DNA of 64,000 nt from Gammaproteobacteria bacterium Ga0074134 (GTDB lineage: Bacteria > Pseudomonadota > Gammaproteobacteria > Ga0077554 > Ga007554): NCBI GenBank assembly GCA_001464965.1, contig LNEJ01000026.1, positions 1-64,000 on the forward strand, read 5' to 3'. Within the stretch, counting starts at the first letter, position 1, and each line of letters opens with the position of its first letter. Made by a program: the position numbers and the translations under genes. This document shows positions 8,612 through 17,868 of the stretch, piece after piece. The notes under the pieces are model-generated. The model was not told the DNA's origin and did no database searches. It worked only from the letters and a program-made list of their open reading frames with translations.

Positions 8612-9847
8612 GTGGCTGATTTATTAAAAGAAACCGACCTCTGCGTGAAATGCGGCCTGTGCCTGCCGCACTGCCCTACGTACACCAAGACGCGCAACGA
8701 GGGTGAATCTCCGCGCGGGCGCATCGCTCTGATCGAGGGATTGGCGGGCGGGCGGCTGGCGCTGACGCCACGCCTGGAGGCGCATCTGGCAAGCTGCCTC
8801 ACCTGCCGCGCCTGCGAGGATGTGTGCCCCTCCGGCGTGCACTATGGGACGATCATCGACGCGGGGCGTGCGCTCATTAATAGCCAACGGGCACAGACAA
8901 CACGCGAAGCCGCCATGTACGGCTTGATCACCCGCAAGCCGCTGCTGCGCTTTGTCGCCAGGCTACTGCGCCTCTACCAGCGCTCCGGCCTCCAACGGCT
9001 GGCCCGCGCGAGCGGGCTGGTGCGGCTCACCGGCACCGGGCGGCTGGACGGTCTGCTGCCGTCTCTCCCACCCACCCCTGCCTGGCAGGACTATTATCCG
9101 CCACGCTCTGATTCGCGCGGCACGGTAGCGCTGTTTACCGGATGCGTCGCCGAGATGATGGATACCACCACCCTGGATGCGGCAATCCGCCTGCTGACCG
9201 CCTGCGGCTATGGCGTTCACGTGCCGCGCACCCAGGCGTGCTGCGGGGCGCTGCATCTGCACAATGGGCAACCTGTACAGGCACGGCAACTGGCAGAAAA
9301 AAACCTTGCTGCATTCGCGTCACTGCAAGCGGACGCCGTGATCTCAGCCGCCAGCGGCTGCGGCGCGCAGCTTGCCGAATATGATCAGATCATCACTGAC
9401 GATCAACGGGCGCAGCCCTTCGCGCGCTCGGTGCAGGATATCAGCCAATTCCTCGCGGGCATCACCTGGCCGGCGGGCATCACATTCTCGCCGCTCCACA
9501 AGCGGGTCGCAGTCCACGAACCGTGCAGCCTGCGCCATGTACTGCACCAGCAGACTCCCCCCTATACCCTGCTGCGCAACATCCCCGGCATCGAACTGAT
9601 CCCCCTGCCGGGAAATACCCAGTGCTGTGGCGCGGCGGGCGCCTACATGATCACCCAACCTGCGCTTGCCGATAGCTTGCGCAACGATAAACTGGAGGCG
9701 CTAAAGGCCCCGGGCGCGGAAATATTGGTCAGCTCCAACCTGGGCTGCGCCCTGCATTTGGCCGCGGGGCTACGCGAAACCGGCACAGATGTCGAAGTAA
9801 TCCACCCTGCGACTCTGCTTGAAAGACAGATGCGCATAGCAAAATAA
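8612..9847 (+). CDS. glcF: Glycolate oxidase iron-sulfur subunit GlcF-like
   Basis: Iron-sulfur electron-transfer subunit of the membrane-associated glycolate dehydrogenase. 411 residues. Two 4Fe-4S motifs lie near the N-terminus (CVKCGLCLPHCP and CLTCRACEDVCP), followed by two cysteine-rich CCG domains (CCGALHLH and CCGAAGAYM), the layout of GlcF and related heterodisulfide-reductase-type proteins. GTG at 8612 begins directly before ADLLKETDLC; no better start exists. The partner flavoproteins GlcD and GlcE are not in the window, so assignment to glycolate rather than another 2-hydroxyacid rests on family resemblance. With gph at 21.3 kb it would complete 2-phosphoglycolate recycling. Confidence 0.85.
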   Translation: MADLLKETDLCVKCGLCLPHCPTYTKTRNEGESPRGRIALIEGLAGGRLALTPRLEAHLASCLTCRACEDVCPSGVHYGTIIDAGRALINSQRAQTTREAAMYGLITRKPLLRFVARLLRLYQRSGLQRLARASGLVRLTGTGRLDGLLPSLPPTPAWQDYYPPRSDSRGTVALFTGCVAEMMDTTTLDAAIRLLTACGYGVHVPRTQACCGALHLHNGQPVQARQLAEKNLAAFASLQADAVISAASGCGAQLAEYDQIITDDQRAQPFARSVQDISQFLAGITWPAGITFSPLHKRVAVHEPCSLRHVLHQQTPPYTLLRNIPGIELIPLPGNTQCCGAAGAYMITQPALADSLRNDKLEALKAPGAEILVSSNLGCALHLAAGLRETGTDVEVIHPATLLERQMRIAK

Positions 9848-9906
9848 GCCCATGCCGGCCTTGCCACAGCTTGCTACTTATCACATGACTCTTGTATCTT
9901 TATCGA

Positions 9907-10545
9907 ATGCGCCACTACTCCCCCATTGACCACCTGCTCATCAATCTCGACCAGGCGGTCCGCACCGTGTTCGGCAAGCCGCAGGTCACCGAACGCCCCA
10001 CTCCTGCCGATACTCATGAGGACGCCGCGCTTTCAGAGGAAGAACGGCGCCGCGCAGCGTGTATGATGCGTGTTAATCACGCGGGCGAGGTCTCAGCCCA
10101 AGCGCTCTATCAGGGGCAGGCGCTCACCGCAAAATTGCCCGAGGTGCGCGAAAAAATGGAACGCGCGGCACTGGAGGAAAACGATCATCTCGACTGGTGC
10201 GAGGGACGCATCAAGGAGCTGGGCAGCCACACCAGCGTGCTGAACCCGGCGTGGTATGCGGGATCGTTCGCCATCGGCGCACTGGCAGGCGCGGCAGGCG
10301 ACAAGTGGAGCCTGGGCTTTGTGGCAGAGACCGAACACCAAGTGGTGAAACATCTGGAGGATCACCTGCGGCACCTGCCGCCCCAAGACATTAAAAGCCG
10401 GGCGATACTTGAGCAAATGAAAGAGGATGAAACCCACCATGCAACCGTCGCCCTGGAAGCAGGCGGCGCGGCGTTGCCATGGCCGATCAAAAAACTGATG
10501 GGGCTTGTTTCGCGCGTGATGACGCTAACAGCGTATCGGCTATAA
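9907..10545 (+). CDS. coq7: 3-demethoxyubiquinol 3-hydroxylase Coq7
   Basis: Di-iron monooxygenase that hydroxylates the 6-position of demethoxyubiquinol in ubiquinone synthesis. 212 residues from the ATG at 9907; an in-frame TTG at 9892 is possible but less likely. Iron ligands of the four-helix bundle are visible in [36 protein letters not shown] and [14 protein letters not shown]. Two short hydrophobic stretches suggest peripheral membrane contact. Its presence shows that the organism makes ubiquinone, the likely donor for the Act complex further on. Confidence 0.95.
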   Translation: MRHYSPIDHLLINLDQAVRTVFGKPQVTERPTPADTHEDAALSEEERRRAACMMRVNHAGEVSAQALYQGQALTAKLPEVREKMERAALEENDHLDWCEGRIKELGSHTSVLNPAWYAGSFAIGALAGAAGDKWSLGFVAETEHQVVKHLEDHLRHLPPQDIKSRAILEQMKEDETHHATVALEAGGAALPWPIKKLMGLVSRVMTLTAYRL

Positions 10546-10635
10546 CCTTGGCGCTATCCCTACCGCGCAGCGAGCAAAGAGTCATCCGGCATTTTCCCCA
10601 CTCCTAAACAACCTCACACCCAACAAGGTAAAGTC

Positions 10636-12666
10636 ATGCGTAACACCCCCGAAGTGCTGAAAAAAATCAGCCGCCGCGCCACATGTAATTTGACACAAAT
10701 AATAATGGCAAGCCTGCTGGCCGGCATGGTCATGCCCGGACTGGCGAACGCATTGACGCTGCCGCCTGAACAAGTCGCCCTCATCAAGGAGACCATTTTC
10801 GAGGTGGTTGTACCCAAGCCTGATGAAACAAAAATCAGCTACGACCAGCCCATCAATTTTGACCTCCTGCCTTTTTCATACCGGAAAGATAAATATGTCT
10901 CCATTGGGACTGCCTTTGCGCTCCCCAACGGGCGAGTGATAACCGCCGCGCATGTACTCAGCCTGCACTCGCCAACACTTTACGGAGTCCCGATGCTCCG
11001 CGACACCAAAGGGACGGTGTATGAAATCGACAAAATCGTTAAATACTCTTACCAACGTGATTTCGTTGCATTTACCTTAAAAGATTTCAAACCAGCCAAA
11101 TTCTTAACACCAGCCCAGACATCACCCATTAACGAACCCGTGTTCGCGGTAGGCAATGCCTTGGGGGATGGCATCGTGATACGCGACGGGACATACACTT
11201 CCGACACACCTGAGGATCGCAATGGCGAATGGAAGTGGATACGCTTTTCCGCCGCAGCCTCACCCGGCAACAGCGGAGGACCCTTGCTGGATAGAAACGG
11301 CAACGTACTCGGCATAGTCGTCGCCAAATCACCCAATGAAAACTTGAACTACGCATTACCTTTGAAAGAGGTCTTCGATGCACCGGACGATAAAGCGGTG
11401 ATGAAGCGATTGCAGACTTACCAACTGCCTAATATGGATTTTGCTGACACGAATACCCTCGATATAAAAGTGGATCTCCCCTTATCACCCAAGGATCTCC
11501 GGCAAAAATTGCAGCCCAGTGTGGCGCAATTCTCAGCCGCTCAACTGGCGGCAATTTTCAGCCGTCATGGCAGCAACATCTTTCCTCAAGGGCCGAACTC
11601 GCGGAAGCTCCTTTCCACAACGTTGACGGTCAAGGAACCCGTGCTGATCACAAAACGTCCGGATGGCGACTGGGAGCCGCGCCAAGTAATGCAGATCTAC
11701 AGAAATGATTTGGGCGCGAATGGATTTGTCGTTGGCGGAAACATAAGCCAAGCTTATTATCTGGGCCGCCTGCGCAAGCCGGACAATGTGGCCTTGCAAG
11801 ATTTGATGGGCGATTCGAAACAATTCATGGATCTGTTCTTGAAGACATTCCCCATCAAACGGGATACCGGTTACGAAAACAGGCGAGTCACATCCCTGGG
11901 ACAAGCGCAGCAAAGCCGATGGTTCCGTGACAACTACGGACGCCCCTGGCAGGAGCAACACTGGGACATTCCATTTCTCAACCGGCAATTACTTGCCTAC
12001 CTCTCGCCAACACCCGAAGGTTTTGTGATTCTGCTCGCTGTTCCGCCAGTCGAAGCCGTGCCCGATTTCGAGAAAGATTCAGAGGCCCTGGTTAATTTCG
12101 TGTACTTCACCTATGGCGGCGCTATCAGCGATTGGAATGCGTTCATGAAACTACCGAAGCTGATGCCGGATCCCCTGGGCACTCTAAAAATCAATTATGA
12201 TGGCAAAGGCTCCGTGTCGGCACATACAAATCAATTTACGTTCGAATGCACTGCTGATTGTATGTCGATCAGCGCGCGATCGCGCCTGGAGGTTGGCTTC
12301 AACTTCACCACCAACGGCAACAGACCCTCGCTTAACATTGGAGCGGTTGGTCTGCTCGAATCCATCGGCGCGGACAAAGCATTAATTGTATCGCGCGTAC
12401 TCCAGCCACCCGAGGATTTAGGCGAAGAGTTCCGGAAACGCTGGCTGGATGTCTCAAATGGCGCCACCCCTTATGATGGACGGCCGATCATTGATAATGG
12501 ACGCACCTCCATCAATAAGAATATCGGGTGCCATAGAAAAGACAAGGTTAAAGCTGACGAGGAAAGTTGTTACGTTGCTGGCTACATTCAGAGCGGCGAT
12601 CAAAACAAGGAAGCCTTCGAGCGTAAATTTGAGGCGCTGCTGCAGCGTGTCGTGGTACTGCCTTAG
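10636..12666 (+). CDS. Secreted S1C trypsin-like serine protease with long C-terminal region
   Basis: Predicted exported protein of 676 residues: signal peptide to about residue 39 (ending GLANA), then a trypsin-like domain with a complete triad, His106 in VITAAHV, Asp142 in YQRDFVAF and Ser213 in SPGNSGGPL. No PDZ domain is recognisable after it. The 430-residue C-terminal region is unlike any family I recognise; it contains clustered cysteines (ECTADC around residue 536 and two more near 635-645) that could form disulfides in the periplasm. An AAGG ribosome site precedes the ATG. It stands alone between coq7 and the convergent speD. The catalytic fold is clear, the substrate unknown. Confidence 0.8.
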   Translation: MRNTPEVLKKISRRATCNLTQIIMASLLAGMVMPGLANALTLPPEQVALIKETIFEVVVPKPDETKISYDQPINFDLLPFSYRKDKYVSIGTAFALPNGRVITAAHVLSLHSPTLYGVPMLRDTKGTVYEIDKIVKYSYQRDFVAFTLKDFKPAKFLTPAQTSPINEPVFAVGNALGDGIVIRDGTYTSDTPEDRNGEWKWIRFSAAASPGNSGGPLLDRNGNVLGIVVAKSPNENLNYALPLKEVFDAPDDKAVMKRLQTYQLPNMDFADTNTLDIKVDLPLSPKDLRQKLQPSVAQFSAAQLAAIFSRHGSNIFPQGPNSRKLLSTTLTVKEPVLITKRPDGDWEPRQVMQIYRNDLGANGFVVGGNISQAYYLGRLRKPDNVALQDLMGDSKQFMDLFLKTFPIKRDTGYENRRVTSLGQAQQSRWFRDNYGRPWQEQHWDIPFLNRQLLAYLSPTPEGFVILLAVPPVEAVPDFEKDSEALVNFVYFTYGGAISDWNAFMKLPKLMPDPLGTLKINYDGKGSVSAHTNQFTFECTADCMSISARSRLEVGFNFTTNGNRPSLNIGAVGLLESIGADKALIVSRVLQPPEDLGEEFRKRWLDVSNGATPYDGRPIIDNGRTSINKNIGCHRKDKVKADEESCYVAGYIQSGDQNKEAFERKFEALLQRVVVLP

Positions 12667-12674
12667 CTGAAAGA

Positions 12675-12693
12675 GGGGAGATAAGCTCTCCCC
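12675..12693. other. Short hairpin between convergent genes
   Basis: GGGGAGA (12675-12681) and TCTCCCC (12687-12693) form a perfect 7-bp stem with a 5-nt loop in the 48-bp gap between the protease and speD stop codons. There is no T-run, so it may only assist termination from both sides. Confidence 0.3.
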
Positions 12694-12714
12694 CGGCTAT
12701 GAAACGCAAGGTTC

Positions 12715-13530
12715 TTACACCCTCAACCCTTTTTTCAAATTCCGCCCATAAAAAATTTCAGCCATTTCACGGCGCAGCATTTTTTTGATCTTTTTGCTCT
12801 CACTGGGCAACAGATCCTTCTGCCCCGTGCCGAACAGGTAATTATCCAGATCAAACTCTTTCAGAATCATCTTGGTGTGAAAGATGTTTTCCTGATAGAC
12901 GTTGACGTCGATCATCTGGTAACGGTCCCGTGTATCTTCAGACAAATAGTTCTGGATCGAATTGATCTTATGGTCGATGTAGAGTTTTTTGCCGTTGATG
13001 TCACGAGTAAAACCACGCACCCGGTAGTCCATGATAACGATGTCGGACTCAAAGCGATGGATGAGGTAATTCAATGCCTTGAGCGGCGAAATACGCCCGC
13101 AGGTGGAAACATCAATGTCGGCGCGAAAGGTGCTGATACCGCTGACCGGATGGCTCTCCGGGTAGGTATGCACAGTGATATGGCTTTTATCGAGGTGCGC
13201 AACAACAGACTCGGGCAACGGACCCGGCGCTTCGCTGTTGGACAAATCCTGCGCGACCACCGGTTCCTCGGAGATGAGCATGGTAACGCTGGCTCCCTGC
13301 GGATCATAGTCCTGGTGTGCGACATTGAGGATGTTGGCGCCGATGATATTGGAAACATCGGTCAGGATTTGCGTCAGCCGCTCGGCGTTGTAAGCCTCGT
13401 CAATATACTCGATATATTCACCACGCTGCTTGGGCGTCTTGGCGTAGCAAATGTCGTAGATATTGAAGCTCAACGACTTGGTGAGATTGTTAAAGCCTTG
13501 CAGCTTGAGCTTTTTGAGTGGCTTTACCAC
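12715..13530 (-). CDS. speD: S-adenosylmethionine decarboxylase proenzyme SpeD
   Basis: Decarboxylates SAM to supply aminopropyl groups for spermidine. 271 residues, matching the long E. coli class 1A type. The self-cleavage site that makes the pyruvoyl group lies in [16 protein letters not shown], between the Lys and Ser; [18 protein letters not shown] and FTRDINGKK are also conserved. Translation starts at GTG 13530, supported by GGGAGGA seven bases upstream. No speE is adjacent. Confidence 0.95.
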   Translation of the reverse strand: MVKPLKKLKLQGFNNLTKSLSFNIYDICYAKTPKQRGEYIEYIDEAYNAERLTQILTDVSNIIGANILNVAHQDYDPQGASVTMLISEEPVVAQDLSNSEAPGPLPESVVAHLDKSHITVHTYPESHPVSGISTFRADIDVSTCGRISPLKALNYLIHRFESDIVIMDYRVRGFTRDINGKKLYIDHKINSIQNYLSEDTRDRYQMIDVNVYQENIFHTKMILKEFDLDNYLFGTGQKDLLPSESKKIKKMLRREMAEIFYGRNLKKGLRV

Positions 13531-13782
13531 GTCACATCCTCCCGCGACTTAGGGACCCGGCAGAGACCCCTAAAATAAATAGCAGGCCAGCGCACATCGC
13601 GCGGGAGCATCCCGTCTGCGCCAGCCAATCCTAAAACGGCGTATTATGCACTACTTTTACTGCCTTTTGCGAATAACTGTTTTTCTCGCCCCCGGCATCA
13701 ACAATCCGGCCCCTTCTTGCTGCTGAACTTGCCACCGCTCCCTTCTTTTGTTGCCATTAAGTGAATTTTTTTCAGTGAGGGC

Positions 13783-13814
13783 TTGACATTTTGATATATT
13801 GGGAATAAATTCCC
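13783..13814 (+). promoter_or_regulatory. Putative promoter with GGGAAT dyad before the DUF5666 gene
   Basis: A consensus -35 box TTGACA (13783-13788) is followed after 17 bp by TAAATT (13806-13811). The -10 region is embedded in the perfect dyad GGGAATAAATTCCC (13801-13814), which is well placed to be an operator. The rest of the gap between speD and the lipoprotein gene (13531-13871) holds nothing I recognise. Confidence 0.5.
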
Positions 13815-13871
13815 AAATAAGTCGATAACGGCGACCGACCTACTTAACATTACGCACAAGGAGAGATTACC

Positions 13872-15128
13872 ATGAACATCAAAACTTTGGTTAGAGCAGT
13901 CACCACCGCCTTGGCGGTACCCGCCATCGTCGCATGCGGCGGAGGCGGTGGAAGCCCGTCTACCGGCAGCAGCCCCACCGCCATCCGAGGCGTCAGTCAA
14001 GGACCGATCACCGGCTTCGGCAGCGTGTTCGTCAATGGCGTCGAGGTCGAGATCCCGAGCGGCACCCGCATCGAAGTGGAGGGCGAAAACAAAACTGAAC
14101 GGGATTTGCGCATCGGCATGGTGGTGAAGATCGAATGGGAGAAAGATGCCAGCGGCAGAGCAGCGGCGAAGAGCGTCAAATATGCCGACGATGTGCAGGG
14201 ACCAATGCAGAACATAAATGCGACGGCCGGTACGTTCACCGTGTTGGGGCAAACTGTAATAGTGGATCGTCTGACGAAATTTGAGCTTGATGACTCAAGC
14301 GCCCCCATCTCCGGCCTGACCGCCCTGAAGAATGGCGATATCGTTGAAGTCAGCGGGCTAAGGGATGCCACCGGCGCCATTCGCGCCACCCGCGTCGAAG
14401 TCAAGACAGGAACCTCCGCATCGTCGGAATTCGAACTCAAGGGTATCGTCAGCAACTTCAATGACATCACAAAAACATTCATGATCGGCGCAACCAGCGT
14501 GAGCTATGCCACCGCCAATCAAGTACCAACTGGCACCTGGGGTAACACCGCATGCGCGGAAATCAAAGGATCAATGACTGGCGACACGTTGGTAGCCGCC
14601 AGGATCAAATTGGACGACAGTTGCTCGCTGAGCGGCAGCAGCATCAGCTCGGATTCGGAAGTCGAGGTCGAAGGCTTTGTCACCGGGCTTGCCGGCGATG
14701 ACTTCAAGGTCAACGGCCAGGCGGTGCGCGTGAACAGCACTACCCGCTATGAAAACGGCACCCCGGCCAGCCTCAAGGAAAACGCCAGGATCGAAGCGGA
14801 GGGCCTTGTCAGCAACGGCGTGCTGGTAGCGAAGAAGGTATCTTTCAAGCTGGGCAGCGATGACAGCAGAAGCGGCAGCGGCGACGACTCCTCCAGCCCT
14901 TACAAGGAAATCAAAGGCAAGGTGAGCTTCAAAGGGAACGGCACCGTTACGATCACGAATAGCGCCGGGGAGATAATCGTCACCGTCAACAGTTCCACCA
15001 TCCTTGAAGACGGCATCAAGCTTGATCTGAGCAACCTCCTCTCAGGGCAAGGGCTTGAAGTCTACTACCGTGTACAGGACGACGGCAAGCGCATCGCCAT
15101 CCGCATCCACCGCGAGGATTCGGTATAA
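13872..15128 (+). CDS. DUF5666-type lipoprotein with repeated OB-like modules
   Basis: Predicted lipoprotein of 418 residues; the signal peptide ends VACGGGGG, a lipobox with a glycine linker. The mature part is made of about four to five repeats of 60-80 residues around the theme 'G-x-V/I-x-G-F/V ... V-x-G-x-x-V-x-V-x-x-x-T ... L-x-x-G-x-x-V-E-V-x-G', as in DUF5666 proteins; clear copies start near QGPITGFGSVFVNG, GPMQNINATAGTFTV, LKGIVSNFNDITKTF, VEGFVTGLAGDDFKV and IKGKVSFKGNGTVTI. A Ser/Asp-rich linker precedes the last repeat. AAGGAGAG ribosome site; a strong terminator follows. Function unknown; similar proteins are surface or periplasmic. It is monocistronic. Confidence 0.8.
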   Translation: MNIKTLVRAVTTALAVPAIVACGGGGGSPSTGSSPTAIRGVSQGPITGFGSVFVNGVEVEIPSGTRIEVEGENKTERDLRIGMVVKIEWEKDASGRAAAKSVKYADDVQGPMQNINATAGTFTVLGQTVIVDRLTKFELDDSSAPISGLTALKNGDIVEVSGLRDATGAIRATRVEVKTGTSASSEFELKGIVSNFNDITKTFMIGATSVSYATANQVPTGTWGNTACAEIKGSMTGDTLVAARIKLDDSCSLSGSSISSDSEVEVEGFVTGLAGDDFKVNGQAVRVNSTTRYENGTPASLKENARIEAEGLVSNGVLVAKKVSFKLGSDDSRSGSGDDSSSPYKEIKGKVSFKGNGTVTITNSAGEIIVTVNSSTILEDGIKLDLSNLLSGQGLEVYYRVQDDGKRIAIRIHREDSV

Positions 15129-15134
15129 AGGGAA

Positions 15135-15156
15135 CGTAGGGTGCGTTCCACGCACC
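15135..15156. repeat. Second copy of the GTAGGGTGC...GCACC repeat
   Basis: Matches 1008-1029 at 20 of 22 bases in the same orientation. It sits between the DUF5666 stop codon and its terminator, and is followed at 15171-15187 by a degenerate GGTGCGCAGGGCGCAC stretch that may be part of the same element. Confidence 0.6.
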
Positions 15157-15200
15157 GTGAGAGAAACAGCGGTGCGCAGGGCGCACTTTACGGGAAAATA

Positions 15201-15234
15201 CGGCGGGCCAGGGAAGGCCCGCCGTATTTTTTTT
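15201..15234 (+). terminator. Rho-independent terminator
   Basis: A perfect 9-bp GC-rich stem CGGCGGGCC/GGCCCGCCG (15201-15209, 15216-15224) with a 6-nt loop is followed by an eight-T run. It ends the DUF5666 transcript and faces the convergent VOC gene. Confidence 0.9.
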
Positions 15235-15249
15235 AGGCCGCGAACCCCA

Positions 15250-15648
15250 TCATGAACCCGCTATCGGCGGGTGGTAAATCATCTGCACGGTATTTCCATC
15301 CGGATCCATGCAATAAAAACTATGTGCGCCGTCACGGTGTGCGCGCGGCACGGTTTTCATCGGCACATCATGGGCGCGAAGAAAGTCGTACCAGACATCC
15401 ACCTCTTGCGGAGACTCAATAATAAACCCGATATGATCGAGGCGTTGCGGGCCATCCGGCGCGAATCCCGCCGGGGCGCGGTGCAGCGCGAGATTGTCAT
15501 TGCCCGAGGTGAGGTAAATATTGTCCGGGTCGGGGCGCCATTCCACCTTCATGCACAGCAAGTCCACATAAAAATGTTCGCAGGCTTCCAGGTCTTTCAC
15601 AAACAGGGCAACATGACGCATGCCGGCCGTGGGTTTAGGCTTGATCAT
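15250..15648 (-). CDS. VOC-family (glyoxalase-fold) protein
   Basis: Metal-dependent vicinal-oxygen-chelate fold of 132 residues. The paired beta-alpha-beta-beta-beta modules begin RHVALFVKDLEACEHFYVDLL and LDHIGFIIESPQEVDVWYDFL; candidate metal ligands are the His of RHVAL, Glu in KVEWRP, His of LDHIGF and the Glu/Asp region in MDPDGNTVQMIYHP. The start at ATG 15648 follows the OsmC stop by 4 bp with GAGG upstream; the longer reading frame would overlap OsmC. Specific reaction unknown (glyoxalase, dioxygenase and fosfomycin-resistance members share the fold). Probably co-transcribed with osmC. Confidence 0.85.
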   Translation of the reverse strand: MIKPKPTAGMRHVALFVKDLEACEHFYVDLLCMKVEWRPDPDNIYLTSGNDNLALHRAPAGFAPDGPQRLDHIGFIIESPQEVDVWYDFLRAHDVPMKTVPRAHRDGAHSFYCMDPDGNTVQMIYHPPIAGS

Positions 15649-15652
15649 CGCG

Positions 15653-16072
15653 CTAGGCCTCCTCGCGGATCTCATAGTCATGGGTAATGCTCGCTGTCTT
15701 GCCTAGCATGATCGACGCCGAGCAATATTTCTCCGCCGAAAGATCAATGGCGCGCTTGACAGTGGCCTCTTTCAGGCCCTTGCCGGTAACGATGAAATGC
15801 ACATGGATGGCGGTGAATACCTTGGGATCGGTGTCCGCCCGTTGAGCCTGCAATTCAATTTCGCAATCCTTTACCTGTTCGCGCGATTTCTTGAGGATGA
15901 GCATGACATCTATCGCCGTGCAACCGCCCATGCCCAGCAAAAGCATCTCCATAGGCCGCATACCCAGATTGCGCCCGCCAATCTCCGGCGCGCCATCGAG
16001 CACCACCGCGTGCCCCGTCTCCGACTCGCCGACAAACATCACATCCTGCACCCACTTGATACGCGCCTTCAT
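15653..16072 (-). CDS. OsmC-family peroxiredoxin-like protein (YhfA type)
   Basis: 139 residues from ATG 16072, chosen because ACGGAGG lies just upstream and the N-terminus MKARIKWVQDVMF matches E. coli YhfA. Conserved elements are PMEMLLLGMGGCTAIDVM (first redox cysteine), HFIVTGKGL and AIDLSAEKYCSASIML (second cysteine). OsmC proteins reduce organic hydroperoxides; for the YhfA subgroup the substrate is not settled. It is divergent from crp, as yhfA is in E. coli, so the synteny supports both calls. Confidence 0.9.
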   Translation of the reverse strand: MKARIKWVQDVMFVGESETGHAVVLDGAPEIGGRNLGMRPMEMLLLGMGGCTAIDVMLILKKSREQVKDCEIELQAQRADTDPKVFTAIHVHFIVTGKGLKEATVKRAIDLSAEKYCSASIMLGKTASITHDYEIREEA

Positions 16073-16185
16073 TGCAGCCTCCGTTGATTCCTCGATAGCG
16101 CAAAGCTTATCACAAGACACTTCAGAGACTTTCATCATTGGCCGCTAATACTGACAGGACTACGTTTACCCTTAGGAGATAATCC

Positions 16186-16818
16186 ATGGCTATCAAGAAA
16201 CCCCTCAAAAGCCCCGCAATAGAACGTTTCATCACCCATTGCAACCGGCGCCGCTACCCACCCAAGAGCGTACTGATCTATGCCGGGGATGCGCCTGATG
16301 TTCTTTACTATATTGTCGATGGCTCGGTGACGGTGCTCATCGAGGATGAGGATGGCCGTGAGATCGTACTTTCCTACCTGAATGCCGGTGATTTTTTTGG
16401 TGAAATGGGATTGTTCGACGAACAGAAAAAACGCAGCGCCTGGGTGCGTGCCCGCGGCCAATGCGAGGTTGCGGAAATTGGCTACACGCGGTTCCGCCAA
16501 CTGGCCAAGGAAGATCCCGATATCTTGTTCGAACTCGCCACACAAATGGCATTGCGTCTGCGCCGAACCAGTGGTATGGTTGGCAGATTGGCTTTCATGG
16601 ATGTCGCAGGCCGCGTAGCACGCACCCTGCTTGATCTGTGCAAGGAGCCCGATGCCATGACACACCCCGACGGGATGCAGATACGCATCACGCGTCAAGA
16701 GTTGGGCCGCATCGTCGGCTGCTCACGGGAAATGGTGGGAAGGGTGCTGAAAAGCCTGGAAGATCAAAATCTCATCACGGCGACGGGTAAAACCATCGTG
16801 GTGAATGGAGCTCGATAA
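16186..16818 (+). CDS. crp: cAMP receptor protein (CRP/Vfr)
   Basis: Global transcription regulator of 210 residues. The cyclic-nucleotide pocket [20 protein letters not shown] is nearly the E. coli CRP sequence, including the Glu, Arg and Ser cAMP contacts. The helix-turn-helix [20 protein letters not shown] keeps the Arg-Glu-Arg recognition pattern, so it should bind TGTGA-type sites. An AGGAG site precedes the ATG by eight bases. Divergent from the YhfA-type osmC gene. Adenylate cyclase is not in the window. Confidence 0.96.
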   Translation: MAIKKPLKSPAIERFITHCNRRRYPPKSVLIYAGDAPDVLYYIVDGSVTVLIEDEDGREIVLSYLNAGDFFGEMGLFDEQKKRSAWVRARGQCEVAEIGYTRFRQLAKEDPDILFELATQMALRLRRTSGMVGRLAFMDVAGRVARTLLDLCKEPDAMTHPDGMQIRITRQELGRIVGCSREMVGRVLKSLEDQNLITATGKTIVVNGAR

Positions 16819-16823
16819 TTGCT

Positions 16824-16860
16824 CTGTGTCACCGATCGTTAAGGGCGTTTGGTGACACAG
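16824..16860. other. Hairpin after crp
   Basis: CTGTGTCACC (16824-16833) pairs perfectly with GGTGACACAG (16851-16860) across a 17-nt loop. It begins 6 bp after the crp stop. No T-run follows. The TGTGTCACC arm also resembles half of a CRP site, so it might serve in mRNA stability or as a protein site. Confidence 0.4.
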
Positions 16861-16916
16861 CGTAAATTAAAAGACCGCTGGATTCTCAGTGATCTTTATA
16901 TACCGGTGGGAGGGGG

Positions 16917-16955
16917 CTCACGCGCCATGCGTTAACGTATGACGCGTGAGTTTTT
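16917..16955 (+). terminator. Rho-independent terminator for crp
   Basis: CTCACGCG (16917-16924) pairs with CGCGTGAG (16943-16950), followed by TTTTT. It lies 100 bp after crp and 90 bp before the end of the convergent trpC gene. Confidence 0.7.
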
Positions 16956-17041
16956 ATCCCCCGCCATCAAAACGCACCGGGTAGTATTCAAGCCCTTCAA
17001 TGAGGCATTCAGATCCGCCTCTTCGCGCGCCAAACCCTTTT

Positions 17042-17854
17042 TTAACCGCCTCGCTGACTGCCAAACAGCTTGTGCAATGCCTCGCCTGGATCAGGCGCCT
17101 TCATGAACGCCTCGCCTACCAGAAAGGCATTAACGTTGTGGCTTCGCATCAATGCGACATCTTGCGCGGTGTGGATGCCGCTCTCGGTGATCACGATGCG
17201 ATCCGGCGGGATCTTGCCCAGCAAATCCAGCGTAATCTGAAGATCCGTATTGAAGGTGCGCAGGTCGCGGTTATTAATGCCGATCAACGTCGTATCGAGC
17301 CTCAGCGCCCGCTCCAGCTCGTGCGCATCATGCACCTCAACCAGCACCGCCATACCCAGATGATCCGCCAGTTGCGCCAGCTCCAGCAGGGTGGCATCAC
17401 TCAGCGCTGCGACAATCAACAAAATGCAGTCCGCACCAATCACCCGCGCCTCATAGACCTGATAAGGGTCAATGATAAAATCCTTGCGCAACACCGGCAA
17501 TGAACAGGCGGCGCGCGCCTGTTGCAGGTAGGCCTCAGCGCCCTGGAAAAAATCCGCATCGGTCAGCACCGACAGGCACGCCGCCCCGCCACGTTCATAA
17601 CTGGCCGCGATTTCACCGGGATGAAAATCCGCGCGCAACACGCCCTTGCTGGGAGAGGCTTTCTTGATTTCGGCGATAACAGCGGGAAGACGCGCCGCCA
17701 GCTTGGCTTCGATCGCGCCCACAAAATCGCGCGGTACGGGCGCGGCGGCCACCTGTTTGCTCAACTCGCGCATCGGCAGCGCGGCACTGCGCTCAGTGAT
17801 CTCCTCGGCCTTGCGCTTGAGAATCTTTTTGAGAATATCGGGGGTTTGGGTCAT
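17042..17854 (-). CDS. trpC: Indole-3-glycerol-phosphate synthase TrpC
   Basis: Converts CdRP to indole-3-glycerol phosphate in tryptophan synthesis. 270 residues, TIM barrel. Catalytic and binding segments are [11 protein letters not shown] (Lys), [25 protein letters not shown] (Lys), [20 protein letters not shown] and ITESGI. Not fused to TrpF. Last gene of the operon, 14 bp after trpD. Confidence 0.97.
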   Translation of the reverse strand: MTQTPDILKKILKRKAEEITERSAALPMRELSKQVAAAPVPRDFVGAIEAKLAARLPAVIAEIKKASPSKGVLRADFHPGEIAASYERGGAACLSVLTDADFFQGAEAYLQQARAACSLPVLRKDFIIDPYQVYEARVIGADCILLIVAALSDATLLELAQLADHLGMAVLVEVHDAHELERALRLDTTLIGINNRDLRTFNTDLQITLDLLGKIPPDRIVITESGIHTAQDVALMRSHNVNAFLVGEAFMKAPDPGEALHKLFGSQRGG

Positions 17855-17868
17855 TGTTTTTTTTCGGC

